Part shown: positions 46,901 through 55,019 of the stretch, one piece after another
How positions within the stretch are numbered: the stretch's first letter is position 1
Layout of the letters: every line of letters begins with the position of its first letter
From: Liolophura sinensis
Taxonomy: Eukaryota > Mollusca > Polyplacophora > Chitonida > Chitonidae
Reading direction: 5' to 3'
DNA: 64,000 bases
Assembly: GCF_032854445.1 (NCBI RefSeq)
Contig: NC_088299.1
Location: forward strand, 6,733,001 to 6,797,000
Position numbers and translations under genes: made by a program
Notes under the pieces: generated by a model
The model's input: the letters and a program-made list of their open reading frames with translations, nothing else
Databases searched by the model: none
What the model was told of the DNA's origin: nothing

Positions 46901-48336
46901 ACTACCTCTGATAGTCACAGCAGAATTGCTGATCACGACGCCCTCAGCAAGCAGAAGGCGAAATCATACGCCGACAACAGACGCAAAGCAAAACAAAATG
47001 AACGGTCTGTGGGTGACACCGTACTTGTGCGACAATGGAAAAGAAACAAACTTTCTACACCATTTGATCCTCGTCCATACAGAGTCACTAGTCTGAGGGG
47101 CAGCATGGTTACTGCTCAGTGTGGCCAGAACGCCATCACCCATAATGCATCGCATTTCAAGCCAGTCGTCGGAGATGTTAATCCTACCTTCGAGGAGGAG
47201 AAGGAGGAATATGCTGATCTCAGCATCGCACTACCCAACAGCCCTCCAAGGCCGACAACTCCTCCGAGTTCACCAACGCAGCTGTCGAATGGTCCCTCCA
47301 CGCAGCTTCGTCCCTGCCTGAAACCTCCAGGTGAACAGCGGAGATCAACACGGAAAACAAAGCCCCCAGTTCGTTTCAAAGACTTTGTCGTATAGACACA
47401 CTCACTGTATATCATCCTCTGCCACAGTCGCCTAGTCACCGTAGTTTTACAAGTCCCCTTCTAATGTATTTGACATTAAGCATCATTCTAGTGACATTAT
47501 ACATGAATATTCCATTTCAGTGACATTATGCGTGAACATTCTTTTCCAGTTTTAATTCCAACGATGTTGTGCACGAATGTTTCAGTTCAGAAAATCTATG
47601 TTAAAGAAATGAATGTACAGGCATGTACCCTTTATTTTGTTTAACATGTAATTACGTAAAGTTACCTTTCCGTGTTTGATGTTCAAAACCCTTTGTTTAA
47701 TAATCCAAAGATTCTTAAAAACTTCATTCCTAAGAAAGGGAGAGATGTAGTGTTAATGGTCGATTACGCCATATGAGTGACTGCCTATACATATATCATT
47801 GCATGCCGAAAAGTGGCGGGCGAGCAGCATGGCAGCGAGTGTAGGCAGAAATGTTGTAGAAAGAACTCATTAAAGTGTCATTAAATTGAAGTGTTTTTCT
47901 GACTAAAAGTAAAGCCTTTATAGTTGGATATCACACCGGCTTCCATATTTAACCCAAATTTGTAGTATTTAGAGTACATGCAATGCGAATCCATGCATTG
48001 TCAAGCCTGTCCGTGAGTGTATGCACGACGCATAAGGTATATGAATAAACGAATGAATGAATTCTGCGGTAATATCGTGGAGAACACTTGCTTAAAATGA
48101 CGGCGGAGCTATTATATAGTATAGTAAGATTGTATATCCAGGGGTTTATAGGGTATTATTTAATATGAACTTCATTCTCTTTCAGGCGCAGTTTATCTTT
48201 GAAGAACTCGGTTATTTTTAATTTTAACTATGAAGGACCGCCGGACATCAATCATCTTCTGAATAGATACATCAGATTTCTGCTCTATAGTTTACGGAAG
48301 GAGAACTGGAGGCGGTTGTGCAGAGCGCAAAAATGA
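37392..48336 (+). CDS. Copy 2: secreted coiled-coil/NTR-domain protein, intact
   Basis: Five exons (37392-37956, 38493-38600, 40995-41084, 41382-41511, 48186-48336) with consistent phases total 1044 nt and encode 347 aa. Residues 1 to about 24 are a signal peptide. Residues about 35-170 are coiled coil with a conserved centre (VKTLSDLARKTFQVDLDVLK). C172 and C175 form CSQC, perhaps for oligomer disulphides. Residues 191-343 are an NTR/C345C-like domain with Cys 191, 217, 273, 343; classical NTR domains have six. Known: NTR modules occur in netrins, complement C3-C5, TIMPs and PCOLCE and bind proteins outside the cell. Inferred: a secreted oligomeric binding protein. Ligand and role are unknown. 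Intron 2 holds a 28-bp minisatellite; intron 4 holds a Ty3/gypsy element and SINEs. Confidence 0.82.
38493..38600 (+). CDS. Copy 2 exon 2 (NTR start)
   Basis: It lies between CTCCTTCCAG and GTAAGT. It encodes KCPLFERIVISRKTLSSVD, then PVCEKQNFVY, and has three more codons (Leu/Gln-rich) than copy 3. Confidence 0.88.
39110..40290. repeat. 28-bp minisatellite in intron 2 of copy 2
   Basis: The unit reads CAGTGAACACTGACTCTATG then TAACCTAA, about 42 units. A variant (TGACCCAACA) returns at 39801, 39941, 40081 and 40221, a 140-bp higher-order period of five units. Confidence 0.95.
40995..41084 (+). CDS. Copy 2 exon 3 (NTR strand)
   Basis: It lies between GTTCATCAG and GTATAT. It encodes FYVTVQKIMELPNSES then AEITIGAGTKIG. 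It is nearly identical to copy 3 exon 3. Confidence 0.87.
41382..41511 (+). CDS. Copy 2 exon 4 (NTR core)
   Basis: It lies between TGTTATTTAG and GTTAGA. It encodes RAVVSLSRDCPWPDVQ then SKHYLILTDQAL. Phase 1/2. The donor GTTAGA is weaker than the GTGAGA of copies 1 and 3. Confidence 0.87.
41553..41838 (-). repeat. V-SINE-like element in intron 4 of copy 2
   Basis: Nearly full length, 40 bp after the exon 4 donor. Confidence 0.86.
41860..42038 (-). repeat. V-SINE-like element, head truncated
   Basis: A second copy in the same direction, directly behind the one at 41553. Confidence 0.85.
42595..42690 (-). repeat. Second tRNA-SINE family, head fragment
   Basis: The reverse complement matches the B-box region of the 61237 element (GGTAGATCCAGGGTCAATCC and TCGCTTGGCGTTCAGCAT). 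Confidence 0.7.
42780..43012 (+). repeat. V-SINE-like element shared by duplication units
   Basis: CCGTGGCCAACGCGGCGCAA to AATCAATTAATAAATC. Its counterpart at 61745 shows it predates the duplication. Confidence 0.83.
43139..43323 (+). repeat. 5' LTR of the Ty3/gypsy element
   Basis: It matches 47746-47935 with scattered substitutions, plus a small indel. The LTR divergence shows the insertion is not very recent. Confidence 0.88.
43782..44297 (+). pseudogene. gag remnant of the Ty3/gypsy element
   Basis: A 171-codon frame with a capsid-like helical pattern (ETLDSYHTRLRRLAKTCELT) and an Arg-rich end. The CCHC zinc knuckle (CNYCQKLNHFSPVC) is read in the +1 frame at about 44226-44270, so the gag end is frame-shifted. 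Upstream gag sequence back to 43400 is also broken. Confidence 0.75.
44430..44760 (+). pseudogene. Protease-region remnant
   Basis: TGSSVNIIDIDTYDSI is visible in one frame, typical of the retropepsin active-site region, but the catalytic Asp is out of frame and stops follow. Nonfunctional. Confidence 0.6.
44976..45521 (+). pseudogene. Reverse transcriptase remnant of the Ty3/gypsy element
   Basis: An open 181-codon frame with RT blocks: RVCVGMREANEAIKRENHPV, VFSKLDLTAGYHELEL, NLSDDIMV (the active-site x-x-DD, with Ser in place of the usual residue) and VKLNADKCVFF. It is followed by stops before RNase H. Confidence 0.85.
45735..46095 (+). pseudogene. RNase H remnant
   Basis: LLVDASPQGLLAILC, YSQTEREMLAAVWGAEHF and YRPGKDKNNLADFIGRHP are typical of gypsy RNase H. 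An in-frame stop (TAA in GCGCATAAACC, about 45818) breaks it. Confidence 0.8.
46264..47395 (+). pseudogene. Integrase remnant
   Basis: An HHCC-type start (HIGHQGIVKIKQLLRQK then CLPCQAS) and a C-terminal domain in the 46751-47395 frame (FLRHYRATPHSSTHVSPFKAL, VLVRQWKRNK). The catalytic core between them is split across frames, with apparent deletions. Confidence 0.8.
47746..47935 (+). repeat. 3' LTR of the Ty3/gypsy element
   Basis: Direct repeat of the left LTR, preceded by a polypurine tract. Both end in GGATATCACA. Confidence 0.88.
48186..48336 (+). CDS. Copy 2 exon 5 (NTR end, stop)
   Basis: The acceptor is TCTCTTTCAG. It encodes RSLSLKNSVIFNFNYEGPP and ends NWRRLCRAQK-TGA. It is separated from exon 4 by 6.7 kb because a retrotransposon and SINEs entered intron 4. 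Confidence 0.85.
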
Positions 48337-48461
48337 ACAGGTTGAGATAATGAGCAGCTCTGCATGGGGCGAAAATGAATAGCTTCAGATAATGCGCAAA
48401 TACGTTTATTACACGTTGAATTTATGAACAGTTTCTAGCCTTAACACGATTTCTTTATTCG

Positions 48462-48588
48462 CGGATTGCCGAACGTGAGATGGTCATGGGTTTCCCCCGG
48501 GCTATGCCCGGTTTCCTCCCATCATAATGCTGGCCACCATCGTATAAGTGAAACATTCTTGAGTCCGATCAAATAAATAAATAAATCA
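48462..48588 (+). repeat. V-SINE 3' fragment
   Basis: GGTTTCCCCCGGGCTATGCC through AAATAAATAAATAAATC. Confidence 0.82.
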
Positions 48589-48675
48589 TTCACGTATTAG
48601 TTTGTTTTTCTTTATTGCGATCAATCCAAGAAAATTAAAATGTGCCTCAGAATTGCTTACTCTCAAGTAAGTGAT

Positions 48676-48934
48676 CTGATAAATTTAAAATGAAGTCTGT
48701 TGGGAAAGTGATGCTAGAATGTATTCTGTTATTGCAGCAGATTGTCCTGTCACAGTAGATTATTCTGCCATAGTAGATTATTCTGCTAAATAAAACACAC
48801 ATATAGTCTATTTATTCGACATTACCATTATATTAGACTAATAGGATACTATCTTGAATTTGACACATTATATTATAATAGGAGAGTACCTTCTAGCATC
48901 ATTCAGACAAGAGTCCTTTTGTTAAAATTAACAG
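48676..48934. mobile_element. Second copy of the MITE-like family
   Basis: Left GTGATGCTAGAATGTATTCT and right (reverse) GATGCTAGAAGGTACTCTCC are inverted ends of the same family as 25556. The arms are more diverged. Confidence 0.7.
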
Positions 48935-48941
48935 AATTTGA

Positions 48942-49008
48942 TTTATTTGATTATTTATTTAATTGGTGTTTTACGCCGTACTCAAGAATATTTCTCTTAT
49001 ACGACGGA
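48942..49008 (-). repeat. V-SINE tail fragment
   Basis: AATTGGTGTTTTACGCCGTA then CTCAAGAATATTTCTCTT. Confidence 0.8.
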
Positions 49009-49604
49009 TTTGTATAGTGAACGATGCACATATAAGCCTCGGTCAGTCACAGTGCAGGTCACAAATACACGTATAGCTGAAATTCGAACTAATTATTGTT
49101 TCATGTTTGAACTGTATTAATTTAAATCAATGTACTTTCATTCCGAATGGTTTTTGTTTACAATGTCTCCTAAAATAATGGATTTTTTGTACAGGTATTT
49201 TGAAAACTTCACTTTTCATTTGGATTTTCACGCTTGTTGACATGATTTTTGTTATAGTTAAAGGCAAAGGGCACTCTAAAATGAAGTATGTATTAGATGA
49301 AAGACTTAAAAACTGCCTAGGAAAATAGTTTGATAAATTTTTTTACAGTTTGTTTGACCTAGTAAAATGCATTTAAATATATTATTCTGTGGTGGGTTTT
49401 TTCTGACAACAATGCTACCAATGACGTCACATACGGTTGTTGCTACTTAACACACATTAGACTACTACATTTCATCGTTCAAAACACATATATACATAGA
49501 TCTATGAATGTATTCAGGCTTCGCCTTGATGCAATGTTGTGTAGTCCTCGTCAATCATGGGGTAACCTATACATGGCAATGACATGTTTTAAGCAGGTCG
49601 TAGG

Positions 49605-49908
49605 TCGATTTGCGATCGTAAGCAACTTGGTCCAACTAGACGCAGTCGAGCTACGCGTATGTCGAAATACTTGACAAAACCTTACAGTCGTGAGCAGCTG
49701 GCGGCGTCTGATCAGATTAAGTTTCGGTGTACGTAGGTCGACTACGACTGGTGGCATCTGTAAGCAGAAACTTAGCAACGTGACTATCATGTAGAACTGT
49801 TGAGTCCGCAGTTGTCGGTGATCGCAAGCGTGTGGAGATCGACTAAAACCAGCGTCCGATCGTATGCTCACAGTTGCTCCTAGTTGCTTGCGGTCGCAAA
49901 AACCCAGT
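49605..49908. mobile_element. Possible MITE with CG-rich inverted ends
   Basis: TTTGCGATCGTAAGCAACTT on the left and the reverse complement TTTGCGACCGCAAGCAACTA on the right enclose a 250-bp CG-rich centre unlike the flanks. Repeated at about 63304-63605. Confidence 0.55.
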
Positions 49909-50204
49909 TGCTACCAGTAACAAGCTCGATCTACGCCCGGCTTTAAGCCATGTGCTTTTTCTGATTGGTCAACCTTCCTCAGTTCAAATCAGAGGGTCAG
50001 ATTGTGTCTAATTTTGGGGACGTATATTCAAAGTGTTGAAATAGATCGCACTTTGGATATATGAACAGATGCAATCAAAGTGCAACTAAGATACCTATTT
50101 TATTATCGACAACTTATATACTAGCATGGTACACTGATTTGAATACTGATTTTACTTGTTCGTTGTTATGACCTATACATCGCTTTAGTGCATGTTTGGA
50201 GCTA

Positions 50205-50452
50205 TATATTTATTTATTTATTTGATTGGTGTTTTACGCTGTACTCAAGAATATTTCACTTATACGACGGCAGCCAGCATTATGGTGGGAGGAAACCGGA
50301 CAGAGCCCGGGGAAAACCCACGACCATCCTCGGGTTGCTAGCAGACCTTTCCACCTACGGCCGGAGAGGAGGCCAGCATGAACTGGACTTGAATTCACAG
50401 CCTGGGTCATTACGCTGCGTTAGCGCGCTAATCAACTGAGCCACGGAGCACC
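50205..50452 (-). repeat. V-SINE-like element (left of a pair)
   Basis: Nearly complete, with a small deletion in the B-box region. Confidence 0.87.
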
Positions 50453-50467
50453 CCCTAGAGCTTTTGA

Positions 50468-50746
50468 TTTTTTTTTTTTTTTTTTTTTTTTTTTGATTGG
50501 TGTTTTACGCCGTACTCAAGAATATTTCACTTATACGACGGCGGCCAGCATTATGGTGGGTGGAAACCGGGGAGAGCCCGGGGGAAACCCACGACCATCC
50601 GCAGGTTGTTGGCAGACCTTCCCACGTACGGCCGGAGAGGAAGCCAGCATGAGCTGGACTTGAACTCACAACGACCGCATTGGTGAGAGACTCCTGGGTC
50701 ATTACGCTGCGCTAGCGCTTTAACCGACTGAGCCACGGAGGCCCCC
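50468..50746 (-). repeat. V-SINE-like element (right of a pair), full length
   Basis: A near-consensus copy with a poly-T (poly-A on its own strand) tail. It shares the flank CCCCCTAGAGCTTTTGA with its left neighbour, consistent with a target duplication or tandem event. Confidence 0.9.
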
Positions 50747-50967
50747 TAGAGCTTTTGAAGCCACGTGCTTATCATATAACAGGAGAAGAAGAGTAACACA
50801 GAACTGAAAAAGTGGCCTTATGAGTGTGTTTTGAGCTGTCACTCACGTTGTCGCAGTTTCGCTTCCTGCACTAACCGCATCCACCACAGCCACCACCCCT
50901 CTTTACCTACCATACAAGGTCCTTTGTTCCGAAGTTCACTCATGTTTATATTCATAACCAATAATGT

Positions 50968-51086
50968 CAGTGGACGGATATTTGAGCAGCCGCCCAATTT
51001 TTCTCATACCATAATGCTGGCCATCTTCCTATAAGTGGAATACTCTTCAGTGCGCAGTAATCAGCTGTCCAACCATATAAATAAAT
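50968..51086 (+). repeat. V-SINE 3' fragment, diverged
   Basis: ACCATAATGCTGGCCATCTT and TCAGTGCGCAGTAATCAGCT; counterpart of the copy at 35548. Confidence 0.75.
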
Positions 51087-52224
51087 ATGTATGTATATAC
51101 CTTCGTGAGGGGCATGTTGTTCCGTATCGCTTCTCTGGGCGACAATTCCTTCCATTTGACAGCCTGTATAAACACTACTTTCAGCAGCTGGATGGGAAAT
51201 TCTGACAGAGTAGTAGGTATCAGTTTTCTTTACATGCGCCATAGCCTCGGCATTCTCCGGTCACGAGCGTAACCCTCTAGAAAATAACGATAGATTTTAA
51301 TATTGATGACGTCACAAGAGTGGTTCGCGTCATCAGGTTTCTACGTTCTAAGTGGATAAATGGGGAAAAACCAAACCGGGATGAAAACTGTTTTGAGTTT
51401 TGATTGGTGTAAGCAGGAGAAGTGGCTGATCAAAATATAAGAAGAGGAAACATATAGCCGGCAATGAACAACAACGACGAAGAACGGCGTGGCGATTGGT
51501 ATTCAGTCATTGTCGACAAACTGTTTACAACTTCTTACAAAGTATCAATGGCTCCAGCATACGCTTGAAAATATGTTGTGAAAATTTGAATCCTGAAATT
51601 CAGATTTATAAATTATTCCTTTCATAATTTGTTTCCTGGTATAAAAAAATGATTCTCTTTTTTTCTATTTACATAATTCATCTCTGTTCTTTATGTGACA
51701 CCTTGACACCTCTGTGTAGGAAATTTGAGACGCCGGAATAAAGTTCCTGACGACCTTTTACCCGTGTGACGTACAAATATGTACGCCATCCTGGAGAGCA
51801 TCGCTGCGTCAAGCGTATTAACAGAGGTGACGCATCCCTTCTACACTGTATTTCGACATGGAAATGACACATGGCTTCGCTGAACTGGCCCCAATAAAAT
51901 ATAGGTCCTATTTAACGTACGTCAGACTGCGGTCCCACGACCGTCGCCAACGGCTTAGTGTCACTACGACCCCTCAACGGACAGGGGGAGCGGGTGGCTC
52001 TTTATCCCTGCATAAACTAGGATTCTGCTGGTGGACTAAGCATTTTCAAGGCCTGGTACCAGTAACGTCTAATAAATTGCAATTAACACCCGTTTTTTTA
52101 TCTTATTCTACTTAAGCTATGGTGCCAGGGGGCGTGTAAATTGCTGCTATTTATGCATTTACATGATAAGTGAGAATGTAACCCTAAGTGAAGTAAATGG
52201 ACAAGAGGACGTATTTCACCGGTA

Positions 52225-53832
52225 ACGTAGGACTATTTACCAGCTATCACACTGTCGTCGCCGCTCTGGTCTTACTCTCTAGGCTGTACGTCTTTCACAC
52301 TGTGGTCACTGCTCTGGTTTTACTCTCTATGCTGTACGTCTATCACACTGTCGTCGCTGCTCTGGTCTTACTCTCTATGCTGTACGTCTCTCACACTGTC
52401 GTCGCTGCTCTGGTCTTACTCTCTATGCTGTACGTCTCTCACACTGTCGTCGCTGCTCTGGTCTTTCTCTCTATGCTGTACGTCTGTCACACTGTCGTCG
52501 CTGCTCTGGTATTACTCTCTATGCTGTACGTCTATCACACTGTCGTCGCTGCTCTGGTCTTACTCTCTAGGCTGTACGTCTGTCACACTGTCGTCGCTGC
52601 TCTGGTATTACTCTCTAGGCTGTACGTCTGTCACACTGTCGTCGCTGCTCTGGTATTACTCTCTATGCTGTACGTCTCTCACACTGTCGTCGCTGCTCTG
52701 GTCTTACTCTCTATGCTGTATGTCTGTCACACTGTCGTCGCTGCTCTGGTCTTACTCTCTAGGCTGTACGTCTATCACACTGTCGTCGCTGCTCTGGTCT
52801 TACTCTCTAGGCTGTACGTCTCTCACACTGTCGTCGCTGCTCTGGTCTTACTCTCTAGGCTGTACGTCTGTCACACTGTCGTCGCTGCTCTGGTATTACT
52901 CTCTATGCTGTACGTCTATCACACTGTCGTCGCTGCTCTGGTCTTACTCTCTAGGCTGTACGTCTATCACACTGTCGTCGCTGCTCTGGTCTTACTCTCT
53001 AGGCTGTACGTCTGTCACACTGTCGTCGCTGCTCTGGTCTTACTCTCTATGCTGTACGTCTCTCACACTGTCGTCGCTGCTCTGGTCTTACTCTCTAGGC
53101 TGTACGTCTATCACACTGTCGTCGCTGCTCTGGTCTTACTCTCTAGGCTGTACGTCTGTCACACTGTCGTCGCTGCTCTGGTATTACTCTCTAGGCTGTA
53201 CGTCTGTCACACTGTCGTCGCTGCTCTGGTCTTACTCTCTATGCTGTACGTCTATCACACTGTCGTCGCTGCTCTGGTCTTACTCTCTAGGCTGTACGTC
53301 TGTCACACTGTCGTCGCTGCTCTGGTCTTACTCTCTAGGCTGTACGTCTGTCACACTGTCGTCGCTGCTCTGGTCTTACTCTCTATGCTGTACGTCTGTC
53401 ACACTGTCGTCGCTGCTCTGGTCTTACTCTCTAGGCTGTACGTCTATCACACTGTCGTCGCTGCTCTGGTCTTACTCTCTAGGCTGTACGTCTCTCACAC
53501 TGTCGTCGCTGCTCTGGTCTTACTCTCTATGCTGTACGTCTGTCACACTGTCGTCGCTGCTCTGGTCTTACTCTCTATGCTGTACGTCTATCACACTGTC
53601 GTCGCTGCTCTGGTCTTACTCTCTAGGCTGTACGTCTGTCACACTGTCGTCGCTGCTCTGGTCTTACTCTCTAGGCTGTACGTCTATCACACTGTCGTCG
53701 CTGCTCTGGTCTTACTCTCTAGGCTGTACGTCTGTCACACTGTCGTCGCTGCTCTGGTCTTACTCTCTATGCTGTACGTCTATCACACTGTCGTCGCTGC
53801 TCTGGTCTTACTCTCTAGGCTGTACGTCTATA
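52225..53832. repeat. 48-bp minisatellite upstream of copy 3, about 33 units
   Basis: The unit reads TCACACTGTCGTCGCTGCTC then TGGTCTTACTCTCTAGGCTGTACGTCTG in total 48 bp. Variable sites are few (TAT/TGT/TCT, AGG/ATG). Open in two frames (547 and 406 codons) only because 48 is divisible by 3. A single related unit lies at about 36750-36795 before copy 2. Confidence 0.96.
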
Positions 53833-54139
53833 TATATTAAACACATTCCCTTTGTCGGCACAAGGCCGGCACTGAACCCACGCCTCGGTTTTTTTTTTTT
53901 GGTTTTTTTTTTTTTTCGATTATATAACTTAATCCCCTGAACAAAGTGTCTGTCTCTGAACACTGTGCATTTGATATAGTTACAACATGTTTGTAGAAAG
54001 TGGTTCTGTGCATGTGTAAATGGAAATGTTCAACAGTAAACGGAGGCAATGTTGAGACATTGGCATAAGTACGGAGGATGAGGTGCCGTTGTTTATAGGT
54101 TTTACCTCAGGTCTAAGTTGTAACACGATATCGTATCCG

Positions 54140-54350
54140 TGTTCAGTAATAAATAAACAACTTTACACTCCCTGCACTAATACAGACCGGGGGTGTGATA
54201 TCGCATTAGCTAAATTTAATTCAACCTTCAGTCTTTGTGAAAGGCTGTCCTGGTTTACTGATAATGACAAGATAAAGTTAACTTTTGTAAGATATCACAT
54301 GCAAGCTAGTAACCAATCTGGGGACGCACATCCGGGGAAGGGATAGTGGG
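54140..54350 (+). promoter_or_regulatory. Conserved upstream block of copy 3
   Basis: Counterpart of the block before copy 2, nearly identical, ending about 105 bp before the ATG. Confidence 0.4.
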
Positions 54351-54454
54351 GACACGGTTAACGTGATACAGTACTAATAGCTCCACAGTACATGGGCGTA
54401 AATTAAGTAGGCAGAGTATAAAGTGGACTGTTCACGAAACAACCAGACGCATTC

Positions 54455-55019
54455 ATGGATTTTGTCCAGCTATGGGCGTTCCTCGTGGTCATCTCGACCC
54501 TTACCGTCTGGGAAATCCATGCCATATCAAGACGACAGAAAAGGGACGATTTGTTTTTTCGTCGCCTGGAATCTTTATCAATCCGCGTTGAGAACATCGA
54601 AGTGGACCTCCGCCGAGAACAGCGTAAAAGCGAAGCCTTACAAGCGGAATTAAACGAACTTAAGAACAGAGTAACTACGATCGAGGAGAAACCGAAAGGT
54701 CGTGGAGGGGTCGGAGAATTGCCAGATGCTGCCGTAAAGACACTGTCCGATCTCGCGAGAAAAACGTTCCAGGTCGATCTTGACGTGCTGAAATCGGGCA
54801 TGATAGCGGAAAAGCAGAGAGCCGTCCAAACAGACAAAGCTGTTGAATTCTGTAAACTGTCTCTCAACAGGCAATCCTCTCGTTTGGACAATATTGACCG
54901 AAACGTGAGTGAACTTGACGGTCGTCTGAGTAATCTCAGTACAACCGTCATGGCCGTGAACAAAAGCTGTAGTCAGTGCTCTACGCATGCGTCAGGCAAA
55001 GGAAGCGAGACTATATCAG
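54455..55019 (+). CDS. Copy 3 exon 1
   Basis: Same length (565 nt), leader and CSQC as copy 2. The TATAAAG is 37 nt before the ATG and the donor after TATATCAG is GTAAAA. The frame is fully open. Confidence 0.88.

Larger units (their letters stand above)
43139..47935 (+). mobile_element. Degraded Ty3/gypsy LTR retrotransposon in intron 4 of copy 2
   Basis: Two LTRs of about 185-190 bp (43139-43323 and 47746-47935) begin TGTAGTGTT and end GGATATCACA. CCGG on both outer sides (43134-43137, 47936-47939) may be the target duplication if the LTR starts one base earlier. A TGGCGACGAGGATG primer-binding-type site follows the left LTR, and a purine tract (AAGAAAGGGAGAG) precedes the right one. Gene order gag, protease, RT, RNase H, integrase fits Ty3/gypsy. 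Several frames are broken (gag end, protease, RNase H, integrase), so it is not autonomous. Same strand as the host gene. Confidence 0.88.
34920..48340. repeat. Segmental duplication, unit A (contains copy 2)
   Basis: Matches 50160-61918 in order: 34920-35200 with 50160-50880, 36030-36180 with 51380-51530, 36760-38700 with 52210-55700, 40600-41520 with 57276-60560 and 42150-42950 with 60725-61918. A sampled intron-4 stretch is about 94% identical by eye. Confidence 0.85.

Noticed and set aside
54403-54963. Minus-strand 186-codon frame opposite copy 3 exon 1 (likewise 37340-37888)
   Set aside because: Shadow of the coding strand; the plus strand has leader, heptads and splice sites.
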